This document shows positions 35,749-42,783 of a DNA stretch of 55,145 nt, in pieces; the first letter of the stretch is position 1, and every line of letters begins with the position of its first letter. Made by a program: the position numbers and the translations under genes. The notes below the pieces were generated by a model, which worked only from the letters and a program-made list of their open reading frames with translations, was not told where the DNA came from and made no database searches. Origin of the DNA: Halovenus sp. (lineage in GTDB: Archaea; Halobacteriota; Halobacteria; Halobacteriales; Haloarculaceae); the NCBI GenBank assembly GCA_028275025.1, contig JAQCNM010000039.1:1-55145 (forward strand). The letters are read 5' to 3'.

Positions 35749-37320
35749 TCAGTTCGCGGCGATAACGTCGTCGATACGGACGATCATCGTCGCGGCCTCG
35801 GTGGCGCTACGGACGGCCTCGTGCTTGACCGCTGCGGGGTCGAGCACACCGTATCCGATGGGGTCGTCGATGACACCCGTCTGTCCCTCGCTGATGATGC
35901 CGGCGACGGTCCCCTCGTCGTGCTGGCTGCGGAGTTCGACCAGTGCGTCGATGGAGTCCAACCCGGTGTTCTCGGCGAGAGTGCGCGGCAGTACGTCGAG
36001 CGCGTCGGCAAACGCCTCGACGGCGAGCTGCCGGCGACCCTCGACTGTGGCAGCCGACTCGCGAACGTGGTTTGCGGCCGCGATCTCGACGGCACCTGCG
36101 CCCGGAACGACACCGCCCTTCGACACTGCCGCCGTCACGACGTCTAGCGCGTCCGCCAGGCCACGCTCTAGCTCGTCGACAACGTGTTCGGTGCCGCCGC
36201 GGGCGAAGATCGTCACCGCCGTCGCGGCCTCACCACCCTCGATGAACACCAGTTCGTCGTCGGTGAACTTCTCGACGCGAACTGCCTCTGCACTACCGAG
36301 GTCACCCTCGTCGAGCGTGTCGACGGAGCCGACACGGCTCGCGCCGGTCGCCGCACAGACGTCGGCTGTGGTGTCGCTGTCGACACCGTCGAACGTGACC
36401 ACGCCGTGTTCGGCGAGGAAACCGGCGACACGGTCGTCGACATCGCCGTCGATAAAGACGACATCTGCCCCCGAGGCGGCGAGCGTGTCCGCGTACCCAC
36501 GGAGCTGGTCGACCTCGGCGTCGAGTGCCGCGTTCAGTTGATCGACGTTCGAGACCTGGTACTCGGCGTCGACGTTGCTCTCCGCAACCTCGAGGTCCGT
36601 TTCGACGACCGCGATGTCGGCGTCAGTAACCGACCGGGCCATCTCGTCGCTCGCGCGGTCCTCGTCGACGACGACGCCCTCGACGAGGTCTGTCGCGCTG
36701 GAGGACGCGCCAACCTGCGTGTGGACCGTGATGTTGTCGCGGTCGATCCCGTCCGCGTGACGGACTGCGCCGACGACCGTCTCGGCCAGGTCCTCCGCGG
36801 GCAGGTCACCGGTCCCCTTGCCGGTCATGCTCGACTCCGCGACCTGCAGAAGCTGGTCGTCCTCGGGGTCGGCCGCCACGATCTGCTCGTCGACCGCCTC
36901 GCGGGCGAACTCGGCAGCGCGGTGGTAGCCCTCGACGATAGTCGTCGGGTGGACGTCGTCGTCAAGCAGGCTCTCTGCCTCGGAGAGCAACTCGCCGGCG
37001 AGTACCGTTGCCGTCGTCGTCCCGTCACCGACCTCCTCCTCCTGTGTTTCGGCGACGTCGGTGAGCATCTGTGCCGCCGGCTGTTCGATATCCATCTCGT
37101 CCAGGATCGTCGCGCCGTCGTTCGTGATGACGACGTCCCCGTCGGAGACGAGCATCTTGTCCATCCCTCGGGGTCCGAGTGTTGTCCGTACCGCTTCGCT
37201 GACGGCCTTTCCAGCGGCGATATTCGACGACTGCGCGTCGTCACCGCTCGTTCTGTCCGAATCGTCGTTCAGAATGAACATCGGCTGTCCGCCCATGCGT
37301 CGCTGATTTGACTGTGACAT
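35749..37320 (-). CDS. ths: Thermosome subunit (group II chaperonin)
   Basis: A 523-aa group II chaperonin subunit that encloses unfolded proteins in an ATP-driven cage. ATP motifs are [23 protein letters not shown], and [16 protein letters not shown]. The apical insert (about 210-330) and the C-terminal [17 protein letters not shown] and [14 protein letters not shown] blocks are complete. The protein ends at VIAAN. The Gly/Met-rich flexible tail usual in haloarchaeal CCT proteins is missing. The start follows two TATA-like elements. It converges on the fused TatC gene. Confidence 0.95.
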   Translation of the reverse strand: MSQSNQRRMGGQPMFILNDDSDRTSGDDAQSSNIAAGKAVSEAVRTTLGPRGMDKMLVSDGDVVITNDGATILDEMDIEQPAAQMLTDVAETQEEEVGDGTTTATVLAGELLSEAESLLDDDVHPTTIVEGYHRAAEFAREAVDEQIVAADPEDDQLLQVAESSMTGKGTGDLPAEDLAETVVGAVRHADGIDRDNITVHTQVGASSSATDLVEGVVVDEDRASDEMARSVTDADIAVVETDLEVAESNVDAEYQVSNVDQLNAALDAEVDQLRGYADTLAASGADVVFIDGDVDDRVAGFLAEHGVVTFDGVDSDTTADVCAATGASRVGSVDTLDEGDLGSAEAVRVEKFTDDELVFIEGGEAATAVTIFARGGTEHVVDELERGLADALDVVTAAVSKGGVVPGAGAVEIAAANHVRESAATVEGRRQLAVEAFADALDVLPRTLAENTGLDSIDALVELRSQHDEGTVAGIISEGQTGVIDDPIGYGVLDPAAVKHEAVRSATEAATMIVRIDDVIAAN

Positions 37321-37335
37321 AGTCTTACTACCTCG

Positions 37336-37366
37336 TATAAATTGTCGTTTGCGGTTCTACATAAAC
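37336..37366 (-). promoter_or_regulatory. Double TATA elements of thermosome promoter
   Basis: Two TATA-like elements are seen on the minus strand: AATTTATA (37336-37343, centre 20 nt from the ATG) and GTTTATGT (37359-37366, centre 43 nt from the ATG). The outer one would give a short leader. Heat-shock-regulated thermosome promoters are known in haloarchaea, but no operator is identified here. Confidence 0.5.
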
Positions 37367-37485
37367 GTTGTTACTCCACCACGGGTTGTAGCGTGCGGGC
37401 ATGTGTCACGGAGACGGGTGTCAGGCGTCGACTCCGGCGTTTCCCGGTCTGAACTCGCGGCTCGCGAACCCGCTGAACCGCCACG

Positions 37486-37522
37486 ATATAAACCGGACCG
37501 AACTGGACAGGAACGTTTAGGA
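37486..37522 (+). promoter_or_regulatory. TATA elements for the small zinc-ribbon gene
   Basis: A strong element GATATAAAC (37486-37494) and a weaker CGTTTAGGA (37514-37522) precede the ATG at 37545. The nearer one gives leaderless spacing (28 nt); the stronger one gives a leader of about 29 nt. Confidence 0.5.
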
Positions 37523-37544
37523 ACACAGAGACACTTTGGCTCGT

Positions 37545-37772
37545 ATGGGCGATAATCGCGTGGTGCAGGGTCGGATGGTCACCCCAACGCGTCTTGCAGA
37601 GCTGCTGGAAGACGACAGTGTGATAGACGCCGAGCCGATCACCGACGCCGACCGGAGCTGTCCGGACTGTGGCGGAGACGTGTTGGAGGTCGGATACATG
37701 CCGTCGGCACTAGAGTTTGTGACCGGCTGGAAGTGTCAGAGCTGTGATTGGGGCGAAACCGACCGGGAGTGA
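37545..37772 (+). CDS. Small zinc-ribbon protein (DUF5795-like)
   Basis: A 75-aa haloarchaeal protein. The start MGDNRVVQGRMVTPTRLAELLEDDS is followed by SCPDCGGDV and WKCQSCDWGET, two CxxC pairs forming a zinc ribbon. It matches the conserved haloarchaeal family I know as DUF5795. The function is unknown, possibly a protein- or RNA-interaction module. An in-frame TTG 9 nt upstream is ignored in favour of the ATG. Confidence 0.75.
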   Translation: MGDNRVVQGRMVTPTRLAELLEDDSVIDAEPITDADRSCPDCGGDVLEVGYMPSALEFVTGWKCQSCDWGETDRE

Positions 37773-37788
37773 ACCGGGGAACCGAAAT

Positions 37789-37797
37789 CCATTTAGG
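37789..37797 (+). promoter_or_regulatory. TATA box for tRNA-Trp
   Basis: CCATTTAGG is centred about 29 nt upstream of the first tRNA base (37822), the expected position for a tRNA promoter in archaea. Confidence 0.55.
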
Positions 37798-37821
37798 TCG
37801 AATCGTCTAATCTCGCGGTGA

Positions 37822-37998
37822 GGGCTCGTGGCCTAGTCCGGGAAGGCGGCTGACTCCAGAGGCACTGTGCCCGGTGACGAGACTCCAGCTGATATACTGA
37901 GCGGCCGGCTGATCACCGGCCGCACTGATGACCCTCTGGAGTACCGAGGCACATCCGGAGATATCAGCCGATCGGGGGTTCAAATCCCTCCGAGCCCA
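37822..37998 (+). tRNA. tRNA-Trp(CCA), intron-containing
   Basis: Acceptor stem GGGCTCG (37822-37828) pairs with CGAGCCC (37991-37997), followed by discriminator A (37998). The anticodon stem GCTGA pairs with TCAGC, and the anticodon CCA is at 37856-37858. The exons are separated by an intron placed after G37. The T arm is GGGGG-TTCAAAT-CCCTC. Large introns in tRNA-Trp are well known in haloarchaea. The 3' end of this gene is duplicated downstream. Confidence 0.93.
37860..37962 (+). other. tRNA-Trp intron with C/D-box-like elements
   Basis: The predicted intron is 103 nt, assuming cuts after G37859 and before A37963. It contains a TGATGA box at 37926-37931, CTGA boxes at 37889-37892 and 37897-37900, and a GTGACGA box at 37874-37880. 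A segment TCTGGAGT (37935-37942) is complementary to ACTCCAGA across the anticodon end (37853-37860). In Haloferax the tRNA-Trp intron acts as a C/D guide RNA for 2'-O-methylation of the same tRNA. The element set here fits that model. Exact splice points are inferred from the mature loop. Confidence 0.75.
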
Positions 37999-38045
37999 CT
38001 CGATTCTGACTGCGAGGACACACGAGCAGTCGAATCGGTAGAGAC
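37977..38045 (+). repeat. Direct repeat, copy 1 (tRNA-Trp 3' end)
   Basis: This 69-nt unit begins within the T arm of tRNA-Trp and continues 47 nt past the gene. It includes a 12-bp inverted repeat (CGATTC-GACTGC / GCAGTC-GAATCG with one bulged base, about 37999-38038). It matches the downstream copy at 68 of 69 positions; the difference is at 38038 (G here, A there). Confidence 0.9.
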
Positions 38046-38089
38046 GAGGTGGATTTGAATCAGAGAGCGAAGCAGCGCGGAGCGACCGT

Positions 38090-38158
38090 GGTTCAAATCC
38101 CTCCGAGCCCACTCGATTCTGACTGCGAGGACACACGAGCAGTCGAATCGATAGAGAC
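38090..38158 (+). repeat. Direct repeat, copy 2 (att-like scar)
   Basis: The second copy of the tRNA-Trp-derived unit lies exactly 113 nt after the first. Between the copies are 44 nt containing a short GAGCG-rich stretch. Copying the 3' end of a tRNA is the classic mark of an integrating element's attachment sites, so this may be the scar of a lost or deleted element. No integrase is encoded nearby. Confidence 0.85.
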
Positions 38159-38380
38159 CGTGCTCGCGGACGTCGAAATCTTGTCGACGTCGGGGGACAG
38201 CACCCGAGTAGTGTAGCAACGCGGTCGGTGTCTGTGACTGTCGGGTTGCCACGGTGGTTCACAAGCCGGAGTTGCCACGGCCGATTTCTGTGGAAACCCG
38301 CTAGCACACCGCAGTGAGACAGGTTGCCGGTACGTCTCGGAGCACCGAACGCGGCGACGGCTGCAACACCGGCCGACGAC
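38159..38380. other. Gene-free spacer after the tRNA-Trp repeats
   Basis: With the repeat region this forms a stretch of about 380 nt with no protein gene. It holds a perfect 8-bp hairpin (38169-38176 / 38184-38191) and two copies of gttgccacgg (38245-38254 and 38271-38280). Reading frames here are shadows of tRNA sequence and carry no family signature. Confidence 0.6.
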
Positions 38381-38587
38381 CTACTGGCGCTTTGCGTGCA
38401 CGTACGGCGTGGTTGCCAGCACGGCGAAGATCACAGCCATCCCACCGAAAAAGCCCTTCTCGAACGACGAGAGATCGAACGTCAGCGCGACCCAGACGGT
38501 GAACACCACCCAGAAGACCAGCAAAGCAGTACTTCGTTCGTCATACGGCTTTGTCTCGTCGCCCCCAGCGTCCACGGTTTGACTCAC
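38381..38587 (-). CDS. Small membrane protein
   Basis: A 68-aa protein with two hydrophobic helices (STALLVFWVVFTVWVALTFDL and GFFGGMAVIFAVLATTPYVHA) separated by a short charged loop. No family is recognised. A GTG start at 38587 is preferred because a TATA-like element at 38615-38622 lies 28-35 nt upstream. An in-frame ATG at 38617 falls inside that TATA element, so it is unlikely to be used. The function is unknown. Confidence 0.6.
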   Translation of the reverse strand: MSQTVDAGGDETKPYDERSTALLVFWVVFTVWVALTFDLSSFEKGFFGGMAVIFAVLATTPYVHAKRQ

Positions 38588-38613
38588 TCTATTGTCACGG
38601 TAGATAGTATGAT

Positions 38614-38622
38614 ACATAAAGC
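38614..38622. promoter_or_regulatory. Bidirectional TATA-like element
   Basis: The plus strand reads TACATAAAG, and the minus strand reads CTTTATGTA. On the minus strand it serves the small membrane protein. On the plus strand it would start a transcript near 38645, just before the hairpin array. Confidence 0.45.
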
Positions 38623-38671
38623 TTGTTTTGTGTGGTGTTGAGACGCCTCGCCGGGGTCTGGCACAGTCCCG

Positions 38672-38779
38672 CCTCGCGGGTAACAGAAACGAGTTACCCC
38701 CTGCGGCGAGGGCACCGTATGCACGGTGGTCTGTGTCCTCACTACCCGGTGGGGTAGTCTATCGTCGGGGATACCCCCG
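38672..38779. other. Candidate structured RNA: four consecutive hairpins
   Basis: In a gene-free stretch (38623-38954) four perfect or near-perfect stem-loops follow each other. They are 38672-38711 (CCTCGC+GGGTAAC against GTTACCC and GCGAGG, 6-nt bulge), 38713-38728 (CACCGT/ACGGTG, loop ATGC), 38741-38758 (ACTACCC/GGGTAGT, loop GGTG) and 38766-38779 (CGGGG/CCCCG, loop ATAC). A TATA element lies about 55 nt upstream on the plus strand. I infer a possible non-coding RNA or a structured leader. It does not match an RNA family I can name. Confidence 0.5.
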
Positions 38780-38954
38780 CCGGTTTCACGCTCCCGAACG
38801 CCACGTCCCATCTCCCGTGTGCAGGACAGACTATCGACATCCCGGGACCGGAAGAACAGGGTATCCTCAGCTGCCCGCGTGGACGAGATGAGAGCCCGAC
38901 AGACAGTGCTGGCTCTCCGCCGGAGATAAGACCGGGGCGGCCGAGTCGACGGGT

Positions 38955-39491
38955 GTGAGATTACACAGGCTCGACACGCGGGCGGCAGTCCGTGGAGCCA
39001 TCGAGGCACACGGCCGTGCCTGGCGGGTGGCGTACGCGGATCTGCTGCCGGCGTCGGTGCTCGACCGGGTGACCGTCGAGCCCGATGTGGCGACAGTCGA
39101 GGAGTGGCTGGACCGACTTCCCGGTGACGACGACCCCGGTGAGGCCCTCGGCGTGACTGTCGACGGGTCGGTCAGGGGGTACCTGTTTGTTCGCTGGGGA
39201 GAGACGAAACAGTTCGTCGGACCGGACGAGGCAGGGCTCAAGGAGCTGTACGTCCACCCCGACTGGTGGGGGGGTGGGCTCGGAACGTCACTACTCGGAC
39301 GGGGAGTCGAGCAGCTCCCGCCGGCCGTGGAGACACTGGTGGTCGAGGCGCTGGCCGGCAACGAGGTCGGGCAGTCGTTCTACGAGTCCCGAGGGTTCAG
39401 GCGCGATGCCACCGACGAGATTCAGATCGACGGGGCCAGCTACGAGACGGTCGTCTACCGCCGGCCGGTGAGCCCACGGGCCGGGGTGTAG
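38955..39491 (+). CDS. GNAT family N-acetyltransferase
   Basis: A 178-aa acetyl-CoA-dependent transferase. It begins with GTG and shows the family's acetyl-CoA loop region VKELYVHPDWWGGGLGTSLL (LKELYVHPDWWGGGLG) and the C-terminal strand VEALAGNEVGQSFYESRGF. The substrate is unknown; antibiotic, ribosomal or polyamine acetylation are all possible. A TATA-like AGATAAGAC is centred 28 nt upstream. Confidence 0.85.
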   Translation: MRLHRLDTRAAVRGAIEAHGRAWRVAYADLLPASVLDRVTVEPDVATVEEWLDRLPGDDDPGEALGVTVDGSVRGYLFVRWGETKQFVGPDEAGLKELYVHPDWWGGGLGTSLLGRGVEQLPPAVETLVVEALAGNEVGQSFYESRGFRRDATDEIQIDGASYETVVYRRPVSPRAGV

Positions 39492-39651
39492 CTGTCGACA
39501 CCGCCGACCACGGGGCCGCGAGCGTACGGAAGCAGTGACACCGTGTCGAGTGACCGGGTCTCCGTGAGCGAACAGATACGGCGCTGTTCTCGACGTGTTC
39601 GTGCGCGAAGATCTCTGGTGTGGCTACCGGCCAGGTCGGGACCCCGTGGTG

Positions 39652-39669
39652 GTCGGCCCGTGGGCCGAC
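39652..39669. other. Palindromic hairpin
   Basis: GTCGGCCC (39652-39659) and GGGCCGAC (39662-39669) form a perfect 8-bp stem with a GT loop. It lies in the spacer between the acetyltransferase and the convergent zinc-ribbon gene, so it may aid termination. No U-run follows. Confidence 0.4.
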
Positions 39670-39715
39670 GGGGAGACCGGGAGAGAGACGCGACCGCCTC
39701 AGTGTGTGGCGGCGG

Positions 39716-40030
39716 TCACAGTCGCTCGCCGCAGTTCCGGCAGTAGGTGAACGTCTGGTCGCGTTTGTTTTCTACACCACACACGTCACAGCAAACAGCC
39801 TCGTCGGCGTCGATAGCCGCTACTGAAGCCTCGGTGCTTTTCTGGCCTGTCTGGTCGTGCTCGGCATCGACTGGCCTACCGGTTCTCGCGAGTCCGGCGG
39901 TACCGATACCCGACTCGGTGGTCGTTCCGCCCGAGCGTGACCCGCTGTGGCCGATGACGTACCGGTAGAGCAGCACCTGCAACACGACGAATCCGACCAG
40001 ATACGCGCTCAACCATACCCAAATCTCCAT
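39716..40030 (-). CDS. Membrane-anchored zinc-ribbon protein
   Basis: A 104-aa protein. The N-terminus MEIWVWLSAYLVGFVVLQVL is a transmembrane helix, a Ser/Gly/Thr-rich linker follows, and the end VCCDVCGVENKRDQTFTYCRNCGERL is a two-CxxC zinc ribbon. This layout is shared by several small haloarchaeal families (DUF7577-like from memory). The function is unknown. It is transcribed away from the SH3-like gene across a 95-nt promoter region. Confidence 0.7.
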   Translation of the reverse strand: MEIWVWLSAYLVGFVVLQVLLYRYVIGHSGSRSGGTTTESGIGTAGLARTGRPVDAEHDQTGQKSTEASVAAIDADEAVCCDVCGVENKRDQTFTYCRNCGERL

Positions 40031-40094
40031 AGCTGGGTGTACACAATCCTGCTACTTGGAAGTTAGGCCCGAGATCACACCGCGAATCCAACTC

Positions 40095-40103
40095 ACTTTT
40101 TAC
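40095..40103 (+). promoter_or_regulatory. TATA box for COG1325/p30 operon
   Basis: CTTTTTACG is centred 27 nt upstream of the ATG at 40126, predicting a leaderless transcript covering three genes. Confidence 0.55.
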
Positions 40104-40125
40104 GCCCGGACTCCGAGTTGCGTGT

Positions 40126-40341
40126 ATGAGCTTCGAGAAGGGGAGTGCGGTCCGACTTCGGGACAAGCACAGCGACCACGACGGCGAGGTCGGCGAGGTG
40201 ACACAGGTCTCCGAGACGATGTTCGGTGACGAAACCTACACGGTCCAGTTCGATGCCGGGCAGGAGGCTGGTCTCCCGGCAGACGCCCTGGAGACCGTCG
40301 AAGAGAGTGATGGGGACGAAACCGAACCGGACGGCGGGTGA
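40126..40341 (+). CDS. Small acidic protein with SH3-like beta pattern
   Basis: A 71-aa protein. MSFEKGSAVRLRDKHSDHDGEVG is followed by EVTQVSETMFGDETYTVQFDAGQEAGLPADALE, a pattern of short strands like small SH3/Tudor barrels (DUF1918-like), and an acidic tail. It leads the operon containing a COG1325 RNA-binding protein and RNase P p30, so a role in RNA metabolism is possible but not shown. Confidence 0.65.
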   Translation: MSFEKGSAVRLRDKHSDHDGEVGEVTQVSETMFGDETYTVQFDAGQEAGLPADALETVEESDGDETEPDGG

Positions 40342-40347
40342 GCCCCG

Positions 40348-40776
40348 ATGTCGTCGGTTCCGCTTCACTACGTCGACCTCCGCGCGTTCTCGTACGTGAC
40401 TGAGGATGAACAGCGGGTGGCCACGGCCCTGGGGAGTCTTCTGCCCGAGGGGTTCGATCTGGAGCGGACAGAGTCGGCGGGACACCACGGTGCTCCGATT
40501 GTCATATTCTCGGCCCGTGTGGAGGAGACAACCGCGTTGCGCTCGGTGCTCGACGGTCTCGGTGAACTGCCGGCGGCGGAGCGCGAGACGGTCGCGGCCG
40601 AACTCGACGAACGTGTAACAGAAGACTGTACGCTGTTTCTGAGTCTCGACAAGCAGGCGGCCGCCGGTGGGGAGATACGTCTCGGCGAGGGGCTCACCGT
40701 CCGTGCGAAGATCGAGGCCTACCCGGCAAAACACGAGCGTGCCGTCGACGCCATCGAGACCGCCGGTGTCCTGTGA
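40348..40776 (+). CDS. RNA-binding protein, COG1325 (exosome-linked)
   Basis: A 142-aa protein matching the archaeal COG1325 family of predicted RNA-binding proteins linked to the exosome / RNase P neighbourhood. Features are PLHYVDLRAFSYVTEDEQRV, a HHGAPIVIFSARVEE segment and the C-terminal VRAKIEAYPAKHERAVDAIETAG. Its stop overlaps the start of RNase P p30. This order is the archaeal arrangement. Confidence 0.85.
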   Translation: MSSVPLHYVDLRAFSYVTEDEQRVATALGSLLPEGFDLERTESAGHHGAPIVIFSARVEETTALRSVLDGLGELPAAERETVAAELDERVTEDCTLFLSLDKQAAAGGEIRLGEGLTVRAKIEAYPAKHERAVDAIETAGVL

Positions 40777-41480
40777 TGTACACGGCGGTCCACGCCAGAC
40801 CGGACGGCGAGAGCACCGTCGCGCGCCTGGCACTGACCGCAGCCGAGTACGGGTTCGACGGTGTCGTGGTCCGGAACCACGGCGACGAACCGGCCACGTA
40901 CAGCCCAACGGCGGTCGGTGACACACACGGGATAGACGTCGTCCCGGGGGTCGAGGTGCGGGCCGACGACCCGTCACAAGCGGGCGGTTTCGTCGGTGCT
41001 CACCGCGACCGACACCCGCTGGTCCTGGTCCACGGTGGTGACCCGGAGCTGAACCGGTTCGCCGTCGAGCAGGCCGCTGTCGACGTGCTCGCCCACCCGA
41101 TGGTAGACAGCGGCGGGTTCAATCACGTTCTCGCCCGGACCGCCCGGGAGAACGGTGTGCGAGTCGAGTTCAACCTCCGGCGGGTGCTCCGCGCCGAGGG
41201 CGGCCGGCGGGTTCAGGCGCTGTCCGACCTCCGACGGCTCTGGGAGCTAGTCGACACCTACGACACACCGTACGTCGTCAGCGCCGACCCGCGGTCACAC
41301 CTGCAACTACGTGCACCCCGGGAACTGCAGGCTGTCGGTGACGTTGTCGGTCTCCCGGAGGCGGCTGTCGAGCACGGTCTCGCGGAGTGGGGACGGCTCG
41401 CCGAGCGCAACCGTGCCCGTGACTCCGATGCGTTTGTCGAACCCGGGGTGTGGCGCGTGTCCGAGGATGACGGGCGATGA
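40776..41480 (+). CDS. rnp3: Ribonuclease P protein component 3 (p30)
   Basis: A 234-aa protein of the archaeal RNase P, which matures tRNA 5' ends with the RNA subunit. It shows the family start MYTAVHARPDGESTVARLALTAAEYG, the VGAHRDRHPLVLVHGGDPELNRFA segment, VDVLAHPMVDSGGFNHVLARTA, and the C-terminal RDSDAFVEPGVW. ATG 40776 is chosen (a GTG precedes it by 3 nt). Its usual downstream partners rnp2 (Pop5) and psmA are not found here; a convergent dihydroorotase follows after 4 nt. Confidence 0.93.
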   Translation: MYTAVHARPDGESTVARLALTAAEYGFDGVVVRNHGDEPATYSPTAVGDTHGIDVVPGVEVRADDPSQAGGFVGAHRDRHPLVLVHGGDPELNRFAVEQAAVDVLAHPMVDSGGFNHVLARTARENGVRVEFNLRRVLRAEGGRRVQALSDLRRLWELVDTYDTPYVVSADPRSHLQLRAPRELQAVGDVVGLPEAAVEHGLAEWGRLAERNRARDSDAFVEPGVWRVSEDDGR

Positions 41481-41484
41481 CGGC

Positions 41485-42759
41485 TCACGAGGTGCGGACG
41501 TTCTCACCGTCGAAGCGGCTGAACCGGTCCGTGTCGCGGCGGTAGACGATCTGTCCGCGACACATCGTCCACTCCGGAAACACCGCTTCCATCCCCTCGA
41601 ACGGGGTCCACCCGCAGGCCGTGTGGAGCGTCGTCGCGTGAATCTCCTCGACGTCGGTGGGGTCGACCAGCACGAGGTCGGCGTAGGCACCCTCGGTGAC
41701 ACTGCCACGGTGTGAGAGCCCGAACATCGCGGCGGGGTTGCGCGCGGTGAGATCACGAACCCGCTCGAAGCCGAACGCCCCTGCCCGGACCTGCGCAAGC
41801 AACAGCGGCAGCGCGGTCTCGACACCGGGAACACCGCTCGGTGCCTCCCAGATTCCGACGTCTTTCTCCGCTTTCGTGTGTGGCGCGTGGTCCGTGGCCA
41901 CTACGTCGACCGTTCCGTCGGCGACACGCTCGAACACTCGCCGACGGTGTCGTTCGCGCCGTAGCGGCGGGTTCATCCGGCCGTGGGTGCCGAGCGTGTC
42001 GAGGTCGCGCCGCGAGAGCAGCATGTGGTGCGGGGTGACCTCACAGGTCGACCCGGTGCGCGCCGCGGCGTCGACACTCTCGGGTGTACTGGCGTGGGCA
42101 ATATGAACACGGGTATCCCGGTCGGCGGCGAGTTTGCAGGCCCGCCGGACCGCCGCAATCTCGGCGTCGGCCCGCCGGTAGGCGCTCCAGGCGTCGGCGT
42201 CAGTTCGCTCGCGGGCGCTCGGATCGAACCGTGACTCGTCCTCGGCGTGGACCGTCACCGGCACCCCCTCGGCGCTGGCCCGGTCGAGCGCGTCGAGAAA
42301 CAACGGCTCCTCGATACCCATCTCCCCCGTCGAGTCGGCGAGAAACACCTCACCGAGCGCAAAGAGCGGTCGGTCGAACAGCGAGTCGGGCTCCCATCCA
42401 CCCGTGACCCCGCCGTTGATACCGAAGTCGACCTGTGCGTCCGCCGCGAACGCCGTCTTCCGGTCGAACGCCTCTCCGTCGACGGTCGCGGGGTCGGTGT
42501 TTGGCTGGTCGACGACGGTTGTCACACCACCGGCAGCGGCACTGCGGGTCCCCGTCTCCCACGTCTCCTTGTGGTCGAACCCGGGCTGTCGAAGGTGGAC
42601 GTGCACGTCGATCATCCCGGGGAGGAGGCGCTTGCCGCTGGCATCGACGACCCGCTCGTCTCCGGCCTCGAGCCCCCGGGCCACCCGCCTGATTCGCTCG
42701 TCGCCGACACGAACATCACGGCGCCGGCCGTCGGCGAGTGTCGCGTTCCGGATGAGCAT
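41485..42759 (-). CDS. pyrC: Dihydroorotase
   Basis: A 424-aa amidohydrolase that closes carbamoyl-aspartate to dihydroorotate in pyrimidine synthesis. Metal-binding motifs are DVHVHLRQPGFDHKETW, VTVHAEDE, VHIAHASTPE, CEVTPHHMLLS and VATDHAPHTKAEKD. The C-terminal NPAAMFGLSHRGSVTEGAYADLVLVDP is the usual amidohydrolase end. The start MLIRNATLADGRRRDV is the conventional one. Confidence 0.95.
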   Translation of the reverse strand: MLIRNATLADGRRRDVRVGDERIRRVARGLEAGDERVVDASGKRLLPGMIDVHVHLRQPGFDHKETWETGTRSAAAGGVTTVVDQPNTDPATVDGEAFDRKTAFAADAQVDFGINGGVTGGWEPDSLFDRPLFALGEVFLADSTGEMGIEEPLFLDALDRASAEGVPVTVHAEDESRFDPSARERTDADAWSAYRRADAEIAAVRRACKLAADRDTRVHIAHASTPESVDAAARTGSTCEVTPHHMLLSRRDLDTLGTHGRMNPPLRRERHRRRVFERVADGTVDVVATDHAPHTKAEKDVGIWEAPSGVPGVETALPLLLAQVRAGAFGFERVRDLTARNPAAMFGLSHRGSVTEGAYADLVLVDPTDVEEIHATTLHTACGWTPFEGMEAVFPEWTMCRGQIVYRRDTDRFSRFDGENVRTS

Positions 42760-42783
42760 ATCTGCTCTGTACGCCCGACAGTC

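Noticed and set aside
36184-37311. 375-codon plus-strand frame opposite the thermosome gene
   Set aside because: It is an antisense shadow of a highly conserved gene.
38046-38089. CRISPR-like spacer between two repeats
   Set aside because: Only two repeat copies exist, they derive from a tRNA 3' end, and no cas genes are near. It is better explained as an integration scar.
37807-38307. Proteins with repeats such as WARRDLNPRS around the tRNA-Trp region
   Set aside because: These are translations of tRNA sequence and its duplicate on the opposite strand, a known annotation artefact. They are not proteins.
39543-39746. Short basic reading frame between the acetyltransferase and zinc-ribbon genes
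   Set aside because: It is Arg/Ser-rich with no acidic halophilic signature and overlaps the zinc-ribbon gene.
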